Shown in pieces: positions 9,106 through 16,609 of a stretch of DNA of 50,908 nt. Position numbers and translations under genes: made by a program. The notes beneath the pieces were generated by a model. It made no database searches. It had not been told where the DNA came from and worked only from the letters and a program-made list of their open reading frames with translations. Positions within the stretch are counted from its first letter, which is position 1. Each line of letters starts with the position of its first letter. Source of the stretch: JBALVO01 sp036961445 (GTDB lineage: Bacteria > Pseudomonadota > Gammaproteobacteria > Pseudomonadales > Halieaceae); contig JBALVO010000013.1 of NCBI GenBank assembly GCA_036961445.1, positions 1 through 50,908 on the forward strand. The letters run 5' to 3'.

Positions 9106-9641
9106 ATGACTGATTACCTGATCGCCCCCTCTATCCTGTCAGCTGATTTCGCCCGCCTGGGAGAAGAGGTCGATGCGGTGCTCGCCGCTGGCGCCGATAT
9201 CGTACATTTTGATGTAATGGACAATCACTATGTGCCCAATCTCACCATCGGCCCCATGGTGTGCAAGGCTCTACGCAAGCACGGCGTCACCGCCGCTATC
9301 GACGTGCACCTGATGGTGAGCCCGGTGGACCAGTTGATCGGTGATTTCGCAGAGGCAGGTGCCAGCTACATTACCTTCCACCCCGATGCATCCACCCACG
9401 TGGATCGTTCCCTGCAGATGATCCGTGATGCGGGCTGCAAATCGGGACTGGTGTTCAATCCGCATATGGGCCTGGATGTGCTGAAGTATGTGTTGGACAA
9501 GGTGGATATGGTTCTGCTGATGTCGGTCAATCCGGGGTTTGGTGGGCAGTCGTTCATCCCCGGGACGCTGGACAAGCTGCGAGAAGCCCGCGCCATGATT
9601 GCTGCGTCGGGTTTTGATATTCGCCTGGAGATCGACGGCGG
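9106..9641 (+). CDS. rpe: Ribulose-phosphate 3-epimerase, 3' end lost in assembly gap
   Basis: Rpe interconverts ribulose-5-phosphate and xylulose-5-phosphate in the pentose phosphate pathway. The visible 178 residues begin IAPSILSADFARLGEEV and include DVMDNHYVPNLTIGP, the catalytic DVHLMV, SVNPGFGGQSFIP and LEIDGG, all TIM-barrel signatures. The usual length is about 225 residues, so about 45 C-terminal residues lie in the gap at 9642-9741. The ATG at 9106 has GGAG ten bases upstream; an in-frame GTG at 9091 is less likely. Confidence 0.95.
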
Positions 9642-9741
9642 NNNNNNNNNNNNNNNNNNNNNNNNNNNNNNNNNNNNNNNNNNNNNNNNNNNNNNNNNNN
9701 NNNNNNNNNNNNNNNNNNNNNNNNNNNNNNNNNNNNNNNNN
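9642..9741. other. Assembly gap (100 N) between rpe and the trp promoter
   Basis: Exactly 100 N, probably of arbitrary length. It hides the end of rpe. In Pseudomonas-type order a phosphoglycolate phosphatase gene (gph) stands between rpe and trpE; none is visible here, so it is either in the gap or absent. Confidence 0.95.
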
Positions 9742-9747
9742 GCCTGC

Positions 9748-9775
9748 TTGCCAATAAAAAGCCAACATGTACAAT
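9748..9775 (+). promoter_or_regulatory. Strong sigma-70 promoter for the trp leader and trpE
   Basis: A -35 TTGCCA (9748-9753) and a -10 TACAAT (9770-9775) are separated by 16 bp, each 5/6 to consensus. Transcription would start near 9782, giving a leader of about 140 nt before the trpE ATG that contains the Trp-ending leader peptide. I see no clear TrpR-type operator. Confidence 0.65.
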
Positions 9776-9803
9776 AGCCAGTCCCCAATTCCTGGAGAGA
9801 GCT

Positions 9804-9872
9804 GTGCAAACAGCAATGCGTAATGGTATCGACTTGCTGTCGATGCGAGAGGTCACTTGCTGGCGATGGTAG
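9804..9872 (+). CDS. trpL: Putative trp leader peptide (ends Cys-Trp-Arg-Trp)
   Basis: A 22-codon frame starts at GTG 9804 with GGAGAG at 9794-9799 as ribosome-binding site (an in-frame ATG is at 9816). It ends MREVTCWRW before TAG at 9870-9872. Two of its last three codons are TGG, the arrangement of attenuation leader peptides, and it lies between a good promoter and trpE. The same frame is open back to the gap, so it could in principle be the tail of a gene lost there, but the residues resemble no family I know. No classical GC-stem/T-run terminator follows, so the mechanism is unclear. Confidence 0.5.
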   Translation: MQTAMRNGIDLLSMREVTCWRW

Positions 9873-9924
9873 CCAGGGCTTTGCCACGACCTGATTTCGC
9901 AAATTTACTCTCCGAGGATATCCC

Positions 9925-11409
9925 ATGACACCGCAGGAATTTGCTGCGTTTGCAGCGCAAGACTACAACCGTATACCTGTCAGCCTGGAAGTGCTGGCCG
10001 ACCTTGAAACGCCGATTAGCACCTATAGAAAGCTGGCAGAAGGCCCGTATTCGTATTTCTTCGAATCCGTACAGGGCGGTGAGAAGTGGGGCCGCTATTC
10101 TATTATTGGCATGCCTTGCCGCACCCTGCTCAAGGTATTTGGTCACCGCGCTGAGGTTTGGGTGGGCGGCAAACTGATCGAGTGCGAAGAGGTGGAGGAT
10201 CCTCTGGCCTACGCTGAGGCCTTCCAGCACCGGTATCGCACAGCCCCCAGAGATGACCTGCCTGTGTTTCATGGTGGTCTGGTGGGCTACTTTGGGTACG
10301 ACACCGTGCGTTACGTCGAACCACGGTTGGAGCCGAGCACACCGCCCGATACTTTGGGTACCCCGGACATCCTGTTGATGGTGTCCGAGGAAGTGCTGGT
10401 GTTCGACAATCTGGCCGGTACGATTCGCTTGATCGTTAATGCAGACCCTGCTGTGGATGCATCCCTGGAGCTGGCGCGACAACGATTGCAGGAACTGGTG
10501 GCGCGTTTGCCGCTGCCTATGCAGCCGTTGCCAGAAGTTATTTTGGATGCTGCTGACAGTGCCGATCTGGAGCAGCAGGCCGAGTCTGACTTTACCCGGG
10601 AAATGTATGAGGCCAGTGTCGACAAGGTAAAAGAGTATGTGCTGGCCGGTGATGTGATGCAGGTAGTGCCGTCCCAGCGCATGAGTATTCCATTTACCGC
10701 GCCGCCACTGAATCTCTACCGCGCCCTGCGCAATCTCAATCCTTCCCCTTACATGTACTACCTGGACCTGGAAGATTTTCACATTGTGGGATCCTCTCCG
10801 GAGATTCTGGCGCGGCTGGAAAAAGGCCTGGTCACCGTGCGCCCCATAGCCGGTACCCGGCGCCGCGGACATACCGAGGAAGAAGATGCCGCGCTAGAAG
10901 CCGAGTTACTGGCTGATCCCAAGGAAATCGCCGAGCACCTGATGCTGATTGATCTTGGACGCAACGATGTGGGACGCATTGCCGAAATAGGTAGCGTGGA
11001 GCTCACGGACAAGATGGAAGTGGAGCGCTATTCCCACGTGATGCACATTGTGTCCAACGTCACCGGACGATTGAAAAAGGGCAAGAGCGCTATCGATGTG
11101 CTGCGCGCCACCTTGCCCGCCGGCACCTTGAGCGGCGCGCCCAAAATTCGCGCTATGGAAATCATCGACGAGCTGGAGCCAGTCAAACGCGGCGTATACG
11201 GTGGCGCGGTGGGTTATATTTCCTGGGCTGGAGACATGGATACAGCAATCGCTATTCGCACGGCGGTGATCAAGGACGGCAGATTATATGTGCAGGCCGG
11301 TGGTGGTGTAGTGGCTGATTCGGTACCCAAGCTGGAATGGAAGGAGACGCACAACAAGGCCCGGGCGATGTTCCGGGCGGCCTCAATGGTATTGGCAGGG
11401 GAGGATTAA
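9925..11409 (+). CDS. trpE: Anthranilate synthase component I
   Basis: TrpE converts chorismate to anthranilate using ammonia supplied by TrpG, the committed step to tryptophan. The 494-residue product has the N-terminal regulatory segment FFESVQGGEKWGRYS (about residues 45-59), where feedback-bound Trp sits. The C-terminal chorismate-binding domain shows VVPSQRMSIPF, SSPEILARL, RPIAGTRRRG, LIDLGRNDVGR, GTLSGAPKIRAMEIID and GGAVGYISW. The start at ATG 9925 has GAGGAT upstream. Only 2 bp separate it from trpG. The Trp-ending leader peptide suggests attenuation. Confidence 0.98.
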   Translation: MTPQEFAAFAAQDYNRIPVSLEVLADLETPISTYRKLAEGPYSYFFESVQGGEKWGRYSIIGMPCRTLLKVFGHRAEVWVGGKLIECEEVEDPLAYAEAFQHRYRTAPRDDLPVFHGGLVGYFGYDTVRYVEPRLEPSTPPDTLGTPDILLMVSEEVLVFDNLAGTIRLIVNADPAVDASLELARQRLQELVARLPLPMQPLPEVILDAADSADLEQQAESDFTREMYEASVDKVKEYVLAGDVMQVVPSQRMSIPFTAPPLNLYRALRNLNPSPYMYYLDLEDFHIVGSSPEILARLEKGLVTVRPIAGTRRRGHTEEEDAALEAELLADPKEIAEHLMLIDLGRNDVGRIAEIGSVELTDKMEVERYSHVMHIVSNVTGRLKKGKSAIDVLRATLPAGTLSGAPKIRAMEIIDELEPVKRGVYGGAVGYISWAGDMDTAIAIRTAVIKDGRLYVQAGGGVVADSVPKLEWKETHNKARAMFRAASMVLAGED

Positions 11410-11411
11410 GC

Positions 11412-11990
11412 ATGTTACTGATGATCGATAACTACGATTCCTTCACTTACAACGTGGTGCAGTATCTGGGTGAGTTGGGTGCTGATGTGCACGTGGTGCG
11501 CAACGATGAGATTACCGTGGATGATATAGCAGCACTGGCGCCAGAGATGATCGTGATCTCACCGGGTCCGTGCACACCCAATGAAGCGGGTATATCCATG
11601 GCAGTGATTGAGCGCTACGCAGGCAAGTTGCCGCTGCTGGGTATCTGCCTGGGACACCAGAGCATAGGTCAGGTTTTTGGTGGCAATATAGTGCGCGCGC
11701 GTAAGGTCATGCACGGCAAGACCTCGCCTATACATCATCGTGGCGAAGGTGTATTTCGCGGCCTCAGCGAGCCTTTCGAGGCCACCCGTTATCACAGTCT
11801 GGTGGTTGAGAAACACAGCTTGCCTGAATGCCTTGAGATCACCGCCTGGACCGAAACTGAAGCCGGTGACGTCGACGAAATCATGGGCCTGCGGCACAAG
11901 GAACTAGCGGTAGAGGGTGTGCAGTTTCACCCTGAGTCTATTCTCACTGCTCATGGACACGATCTACTGCGCAATTTTCTGGAGCAGTAA
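11412..11990 (+). CDS. trpG: Anthranilate synthase glutaminase component
   Basis: TrpG hydrolyses glutamine and passes ammonia to TrpE. It begins MLLMIDNYDSFTYN. The class I amidotransferase triad is visible: Cys in GICLGHQSIGQ, and His and Glu in VQFHPESI. The 192-residue length is that of a stand-alone TrpG, with no fusion to trpD. The ATG at 11412 follows the trpE stop by 2 bp, with GGGGAGGA upstream as ribosome-binding site; a longer in-frame reading from 11337 lies inside trpE and is rejected. It may also serve PabB, as in many gammaproteobacteria. Confidence 0.97.
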   Translation: MLLMIDNYDSFTYNVVQYLGELGADVHVVRNDEITVDDIAALAPEMIVISPGPCTPNEAGISMAVIERYAGKLPLLGICLGHQSIGQVFGGNIVRARKVMHGKTSPIHHRGEGVFRGLSEPFEATRYHSLVVEKHSLPECLEITAWTETEAGDVDEIMGLRHKELAVEGVQFHPESILTAHGHDLLRNFLEQ

Positions 11991-12003
11991 AGGAGCTCAT
12001 AAC

Positions 12004-13044
12004 ATGAATATCCAGCAGGCCCTCGCCCGAGTGGTAGATAATGGCAACCTGAGTCGTGAAGAAATGATGGCGGTGATGCATCAGGTGATGTCCGGTGATG
12101 CCACCGCTGCCCAGATTGGCGGTTTGTTGGTGGCCCTGCGCATGAAGGGCGAAACCATTGATGAAATCGCTGGTGCCGCCCAGGTTATGCGTGAATTGGC
12201 CACGCCCGTGCTGGTGTCGGGGCCGAACCTGGTGGACCTGGTCGGTACCGGCGGCGATGGCGCCAATCTGTTTAATGTATCCACTGCGTCAAGTTTCGTG
12301 GTGGCGGCGGCGGGTGCCAGAGTTGCCAAGCACGGTAATCGCTCGGTCTCCAGCACCAGTGGCAGCTCCGATGTATTGGAACAGCTGGGTATGCCCCTGG
12401 ATCTTGCGCCGCAGCAGGTGGCTCGCGCTATCAATGAGGTGGGTGTGGGCTTTATGTTTGCCCCTGCTCATCACAGCGCCATGCGTCATGCCATCAGTCC
12501 TCGCAAGGAGCTGGGACTGCGCACGATGTTCAATATTCTCGGGCCGCTGACCAACCCCGCTGCAGTGCGCCGCCAGGTGATAGGTGTGTTCTCCGAGGAC
12601 CTGTGTCTGCTCATGGCTGAAGTGCTCAAAGCGCTGGGTGCAGAGCATGCCATGATTGTGCACTCGGACGATGGTCTGGATGAGATTTCCATAGCGGCAG
12701 GTACCCAGGTGGCAGAGCTGCGCAATGGCAATATCTCCTGCTATCACATTACCCCGGAAGAATTCTCCATCGAACGGCAGAGCCTTGAGGGTTTGTCGGT
12801 CAGCAGTGCGGCCGCATCAGCGAGCCTGATCCACAAGGCACTGACAGGCGCCGATGATGAGCCATCACGCAAGGCTGCCGATATGCTCGCGCTGAATGCC
12901 GGCGCCACCATCTATGTTAGTGGTGTCGCCGCTACCCTGGCCGATGGCGTGGCAATGGCCGAAGATGTGCTGGCCAGTGGCCAGGCAGCGGAAAAGCTCA
13001 AGGAATTTATCGACTTCACGCAATTAATGCGTGGCACCGGCTGA
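12004..13044 (+). CDS. trpD: Anthranilate phosphoribosyltransferase
   Basis: TrpD transfers phosphoribose from PRPP to anthranilate. The 346-residue protein has the PRPP-binding loop LVGTGGDGANLFNVST, KHGNRSVSSTSGSSDVLEQL, and the anthranilate-site FMFAPAHHSAMRH and NILGPLTNPA. The ATG at 12004 is preceded by AAGGAGC at 11991-11997. It lies 13 bp after trpG and is followed by trpC with 4 bp between, in the operon trpE-trpG-trpD-trpC. Confidence 0.97.
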   Translation: MNIQQALARVVDNGNLSREEMMAVMHQVMSGDATAAQIGGLLVALRMKGETIDEIAGAAQVMRELATPVLVSGPNLVDLVGTGGDGANLFNVSTASSFVVAAAGARVAKHGNRSVSSTSGSSDVLEQLGMPLDLAPQQVARAINEVGVGFMFAPAHHSAMRHAISPRKELGLRTMFNILGPLTNPAAVRRQVIGVFSEDLCLLMAEVLKALGAEHAMIVHSDDGLDEISIAAGTQVAELRNGNISCYHITPEEFSIERQSLEGLSVSSAAASASLIHKALTGADDEPSRKAADMLALNAGATIYVSGVAATLADGVAMAEDVLASGQAAEKLKEFIDFTQLMRGTG

Positions 13045-13048
13045 ACCT

Positions 13049-13855
13049 ATGACAACGAACGCACCGACCATCCTGCGCAAGATACTGGCGCGCAAGCGCG
13101 AAGAAGTGGCCGCGCGCAGGGTCCACACGTCCCTGTCCAGTCTGGAACAGCGGATCACCGAGCAAACGGTCACGAGGGGTTTTGCTGCGGCGTTGCAGGC
13201 GCGGGTTGCCCGTGCTGAAGCCGCGGTGATTGCCGAGGTTAAAAAGGCCTCTCCCAGCAAAGGCGTGATACGCGAAGATTTTCAGCCGGCACAGATTGCC
13301 GCCAGCTATCAGGATGGTGGCGCCGCGTGCCTGTCGGTGCTAACCGACATTGATTTCTTTCAAGGCTGCGACGAGTATTTACAACAGGCGAGGGCGGCCT
13401 GTGAGCTGCCGGTGCTGCGCAAGGATTTCACGGTTGATCCCTACCAGGTAGTGGAAGCCCGAGCTATCGGTGCCGATGCGGTGCTACTGATAGTCGCAGC
13501 GCTTGCCGACGAGCAGATGCGTGAGCTGGCAGATGCGGCAGCTGAAGTGGGTGTTGACGTGCTGATCGAAGTACACGATCGGGCGGAGTTGGAGCGCGCG
13601 CTGGAATTATCCTCGCCGTTAATTGGCATCAACAACCGTGATCTGCACACCTTTGAGATGCGCCTGGAAACGACGCTGGATCTGCTGCCCTATATTCCCC
13701 AGGACCGGCTCGTGGTGACTGAAAGCGGAATCCATACGCCGGAAAATGTCGCCTATATGCGTGCAGAAAATGTGCATGCTTTCCTGGTGGGCGAAGCGTT
13801 TATGCGGGCACCGGAGCCAGGTGAGAAGCTGCGGGAACTATTTTTCCCTGGTTAA
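13049..13855 (+). CDS. trpC: Indole-3-glycerol-phosphate synthase
   Basis: TrpC closes the indole ring from CdRP by decarboxylation. The 268-residue TIM barrel has ILARKREEVAAR, VIAEVKKASPSKGVI (catalytic Lys), VLRKDFTVDPYQV, GINNRDL and VVTESGI. It is monofunctional, with no TrpF domain. I prefer ATG 13049, four bases after the trpD stop, to an in-frame GTG at 13031 inside trpD. It is the last gene of the trp operon; downstream lies a pseudogene on the other strand. Confidence 0.96.
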   Translation: MTTNAPTILRKILARKREEVAARRVHTSLSSLEQRITEQTVTRGFAAALQARVARAEAAVIAEVKKASPSKGVIREDFQPAQIAASYQDGGAACLSVLTDIDFFQGCDEYLQQARAACELPVLRKDFTVDPYQVVEARAIGADAVLLIVAALADEQMRELADAAAEVGVDVLIEVHDRAELERALELSSPLIGINNRDLHTFEMRLETTLDLLPYIPQDRLVVTESGIHTPENVAYMRAENVHAFLVGEAFMRAPEPGEKLRELFFPG

Positions 13856-13859
13856 TTGA

Positions 13860-14123
13860 CTAGCTCTGACTAAGCTGTGGATCTGAACAGATAAAAAGTT
13901 AATAATCGTTATCGAGTTGCGCCAACGCCGTTGTTATATCACCACAGTGGAGTTGATCATAGACTGATTTCTATGCGCTGCGTTCGAGCGTATTGCTAGA
14001 CAGGTCTACCCCTTCGGCAGAGGTGCAGGACTCTATAAAAGCTTCGCCGCACAGACCGGTTCCGCAACCTGGATCATTAGCGCCTTTGATCTTGTCGTTA
14101 ATGTTGCCAAAGGTAATTATCAG
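13860..14123 (-). pseudogene. Remnant of the SAM-methyltransferase domain of a TPR-methyltransferase gene
   Basis: Reading the minus strand in one frame from 14123 gives ITFGNINDKIKGAND, then PGCGTGLCGEAF, EGVDLSSNTLERSA, a stop (13973-13971), then SVYDQLHCGDITTALAQLDN, another stop (13901-13899) and LFICSD. The GCGTGLCGEAF...VDLS...LER pattern is SAM-binding motif I and the following acidic strand of class I methyltransferases often fused to TPR domains. There is no ATG. The frame is shifted by one relative to the TPR gene that ends at 14120, and spacing suggests a deletion of several tens of codons before motif I. The remnant stops next to trpC. I infer a TPR-methyltransferase fusion decayed by deletion, frameshift and stops. 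Confidence 0.75.
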
Positions 14124-14971
14124 TTATCGTCGTGATTCTGGGCTTCATTGAGGAAATGTTTGATTTCCTGGGAGTCAGGGTTCAGGGCCAGGCCGGCATT
14201 GAGTGCCGCGATTGCCGCATCATACAGGTTCATTTCTCGCAGCAAATTACCGATACGCAGATGGGCATTGACCAATGTGGGGTCTATTTTCACGGTGTTT
14301 TTAAAGCTTTCCAGGGCCTGTTCTGGCTGTCCTAAATCTTTCAACGCTGTCCCCAGGGAATAATGTGCGGCGGCATACAAGGGACGAAATTCAATGGAAA
14401 GTTGGTAGCATTGAACGGCCTGCAAATATCTACCGAGGCTCATAAATGAATTCCCCTGGTTGAAAAACGCGTCCGCATCCCTGGGGTTGATGCTGATAAC
14501 TTTTTGATAGCAGCGGATAGCCGCCTCATGGTTGCCCAATGCATGTAAAGCAGCGCCCAGATTATTGTGAGCGTCGAGATACTCTGGTGCTATGGAAAGT
14601 GCCTGGGCGTAGTTCTGCACCGCTTCATCATTGTTGCCGCGGGAGGCATGAATAACGCCCAGTATGTTGAAAGGCATGGGCTGATCCGGATAGCGTCTAC
14701 ACAGGTGTTTGGCATGTGTCATTGCCTGGTCAAGTTTTTTGGTTGTGTAGAGTTGCATTAATTTTTCCATATCGGCCTGCAAATTTCCCCCATTGCTTTG
14801 GCTCGGTATGGTTTTTTCCAGATTTTTGAGTTCTTTCAGAGCTTTTCTATGCCGCGGATATTCTGCCAGAATACCGCGGTAGGTTTCCATTGCAGCCGCT
14901 GGTTTATCCTCTTCTATAAGGCGTTTGGCGAGTATCAGCGCTGCGTCGGGAGTTAATATGTCGTCAGTCAT
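14120..14971 (-). CDS. TPR-repeat protein, probably the surviving N-terminal part of a broken TPR-methyltransferase
   Basis: A 283-residue protein made almost entirely of tetratricopeptide repeats. At least five clear repeats run from about residue 95 to 275, with phrases such as FNILGVIHASRGNNDEAVQN, AHNNLGAALHALGNHEAAIR and AHLRIGNLLREMNLYDAAIA. There is no signal peptide or membrane segment. In relatives known to me this kind of TPR block is fused to a methyltransferase or sulfotransferase domain, and the methyltransferase remnant lies directly downstream in another frame. Whether the shortened protein is still made is unknown; the reading frame itself is intact and its repeats look well conserved. 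Confidence 0.7.
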   Translation of the reverse strand: MTDDILTPDAALILAKRLIEEDKPAAAMETYRGILAEYPRHRKALKELKNLEKTIPSQSNGGNLQADMEKLMQLYTTKKLDQAMTHAKHLCRRYPDQPMPFNILGVIHASRGNNDEAVQNYAQALSIAPEYLDAHNNLGAALHALGNHEAAIRCYQKVISINPRDADAFFNQGNSFMSLGRYLQAVQCYQLSIEFRPLYAAAHYSLGTALKDLGQPEQALESFKNTVKIDPTLVNAHLRIGNLLREMNLYDAAIAALNAGLALNPDSQEIKHFLNEAQNHDDN

Positions 14972-15022
14972 GGGTAGCCAGGGGGAGTTGGGATTGATTG
15001 AGTGGTCTTGATATAAAACCGC

Positions 15023-15667
15023 TTAGCGGGTACCAAACACCACCATCGTCTTGCCTGAGACAGAAACCAGTCCGTCTTCTTCCAGTGTTTTGAGTACGCG
15101 CCCCGCCATTTCCCGCGAGCAGCCCACGATCTTACCCAATTCCTGGCGGGTAATTTTAATCTGCATGCCATCCGGGTGCGTCATGGCATCCGGTTCTTTG
15201 CACAGATCCAGCAAGGTGTGGGCGATGCGCCCAGAGACATCTACAAAAGCCAGATCGCTGAGCTTGCGGGTGGTCTGGCGCAGGCGAGACCCCAGTTGCC
15301 GCGAAACCGCGTAGAGAATGTCGGGGAACTGACTGCGTATCTGGTGGAAGCGCTCATAGGAGATCTCGGCGACCTCGCACTGGGTCTTGGCCACGACCAT
15401 GGCACTGCGAACCTGGGCATCATCATCAAACAAGCCCATTTCACCAACAAAATCACCGGGGTTGAGGTAGGTCACTACCAACATGTGGCCCGGCTCTGAC
15501 TCGTCCTCCACCATAACGGATACCGAGCCATCCAGAATCAGATAGAGCGAATCGCTGCATTCTCCCTGCTTTAACACCACTCCCTTGGACTTGTAGTCCT
15601 TGCGCTGGCAGTGTCGCAAGAAGTTTTCCACATTGGGGATTGCGTTGACTATCTGGGGTTTTAGCAC
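15023..15667 (-). CDS. crp: CRP/Vfr-type cyclic-AMP receptor transcription factor
   Basis: A global regulator that binds cAMP and then DNA. The N-terminal cyclic-nucleotide domain has the phosphate-binding cassette GDFVGEMGLF followed by VRSA. A linking helix precedes RKLSDLAFVDVSGRIAHTLL, and the C-terminal helix-turn-helix contains ITRQELGKIVGCSREMAGR. It ends GKTMVVFGTR, as Vfr does. I choose GTG 15667 because GGAGAG at 15680-15675 is 7 nt upstream, giving 214 residues, exactly the length of Pseudomonas Vfr; an in-frame TTG at 15682 overlaps that ribosome-binding site. It diverges from yhfA, as crp does in E. coli. Confidence 0.93.
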   Translation of the reverse strand: MLKPQIVNAIPNVENFLRHCQRKDYKSKGVVLKQGECSDSLYLILDGSVSVMVEDESEPGHMLVVTYLNPGDFVGEMGLFDDDAQVRSAMVVAKTQCEVAEISYERFHQIRSQFPDILYAVSRQLGSRLRQTTRKLSDLAFVDVSGRIAHTLLDLCKEPDAMTHPDGMQIKITRQELGKIVGCSREMAGRVLKTLEEDGLVSVSGKTMVVFGTR

Positions 15668-15785
15668 CGTTGTGCTCTCCAATATTGACCGTGTATCCAG
15701 TCAATTCTAACCGAGTACAGGGCCAAGTAAAACGTAAGTTGTTGTGCTAAGCTGCTCGGCGATTTTTTGCAGGAAGTACGCAACT

Positions 15786-16205
15786 ATGAAAGCGACAGTA
15801 AAGTGGACTGATGGCGCCATGTTTGTCGGAGAATCCGGCAGTGGGCACAGCGTGGTAATGGATGGTCCCGAGGACCTCGGCGGGCGCAACCTGGGGCCGC
15901 GGCCGATGGAAATGTTGCTGCTGGGCACTGGCGGCTGCTCCATCTACGATGTTATGAGTATGCTGAAAAAGTCTCGTCAGCAAGTAGTGGATTGCCGCGT
16001 AGAACTCCAGGCGGAGCGCGCCGACGCCGTGCCTGCGGTATTCACCAGCATCAATATGCACTTCATTGTGACGGGCGTGTCCCTGAAGGAAAATCAGGTA
16101 AAACGTGCGGTGGAATTATCCGCCGAAAAGTATTGTTCCGCATCTATCATGTTCGGTGCAGCCGGCGTCGCTATTACCCATAGCTTTGAAATAGTAGAGT
16201 TCGAT
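15786..16205 (+). CDS. yhfA: OsmC/Ohr-family protein YhfA, stop codon lost in gap
   Basis: OsmC-fold protein; this YhfA subgroup has no settled physiological role, though relatives reduce organic peroxides with paired cysteines. The 140 visible residues include PRPMEMLLLGTGGCSIYDV, with the first Cys, and SAEKYCSASIMF, with the second, then ITHSFEIVEFD. E. coli YhfA is 134 residues, so only a few C-terminal codons should be missing in the gap. The ATG at 15786 has AGGAAG upstream. It is divergent from crp, a conserved neighbour pair. Confidence 0.9.
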
Positions 16206-16305
16206 NNNNNNNNNNNNNNNNNNNNNNNNNNNNNNNNNNNNNNNNNNNNNNNNNNNNNNNNNNNNNNNNNNNNNNNNNNNNNNNNNNNNNNNNNNNNNNN
16301 NNNNN
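16206..16305. other. Assembly gap (100 N) abutting hairpin repeat A1
   Basis: Nominal gap. Its right edge is 4 bp from the foot of a 27-bp stem. It hides the yhfA stop codon and possibly further repeat copies. Confidence 0.95.
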
Positions 16306-16309
16306 CCCC

Positions 16310-16389
16310 GGTATTTCCCCCGGCCTGACTACCCGGATCGCTTAGGATGGGGCATGCACTCTCCGGGTAGTCAGGCCGGGGAAAATACC
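16310..16389 (+). repeat. Hairpin repeat A1 (conserved 26-nt loop, 27-bp stem)
   Basis: Left arm 16310-16336 and right arm 16363-16389 are complementary at 26 of 27 positions. The loop 16337-16362 contains the conserved core CGCTTAGGATGGGGCATGCA followed by CTCT. The loop is identical to that of B1 at 32864-32889, but the stem sequence is unrelated to the other stems. It lies downstream of yhfA, between convergent genes. Confidence 0.9.
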
Positions 16390-16461
16390 TCCAGTCGGAT
16401 CAATGAATTCCTAATGGGTTTAGATCCGAGTCGATAGGGCTGGGGGTCTCCTGCGCAGGTA

Positions 16462-16537
16462 GGCGCTGGACACGGCGGCCGCTCGGAGAGTGCATGCCCC
16501 ACCTTAAGCGAACCGGGCGGCCGGTGTGTTCAGTGCC
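16462..16537 (-). repeat. Hairpin repeat A2 (inverted copy)
   Basis: The loop 16487-16512, read on the minus strand, is the same core with three changes relative to A1. Arms 16462-16486 and 16513-16537 match at 20 of 25 positions. Four of the five differences would still form G-T or G-U pairs, so the fold is kept in single-stranded DNA or RNA. It is inverted relative to A1, with 72 nt between the two hairpins. Confidence 0.85.
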
Positions 16538-16582
16538 GGCATTTGGGTATCTTGGCCGAAATGTTCAGTGCCGGTATGTTGG
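16527..16582. repeat. Two direct copies of a 21-bp sequence beginning TGTTCAGTGCCGG
   Basis: TGTTCAGTGCCGG begins at 16527 and again at 16562. The 21-bp units match at 18 positions and are spaced 35 bp. The first copy overlaps the outer foot of hairpin A2. Spaced repeats at an end are typical of some insertion sequences (for example the IS21 family), so this could be the tip of a vanished element. No transposase is present. The rest of 16538-16609 shows nothing further. Confidence 0.6.
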
Positions 16583-16609
16583 CGCGAATCTCAAAATCAC
16601 AGGAAAAGC

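Noticed and set aside
16310..16389. Sequencing-adapter or hairpin-library artefact
   Set aside because: The 26-nt core matches no adapter I know, occurs in natural paired orientation with small differences between copies, and sequence beyond the arms diverges. Raw reads would settle it.
16336..16513. Reading A1 and A2 as terminal inverted repeats of a small transposon (MITE)
   Set aside because: The DNA between the cores is unrelated at the two loci, and the cores are themselves flanked by site-specific complementary arms on both sides, which terminal repeats do not show.
16310..16537. Ordinary intrinsic terminators
   Set aside because: Locus A is between convergent genes, but locus B lies between divergent genes, and no T-runs follow the stems.
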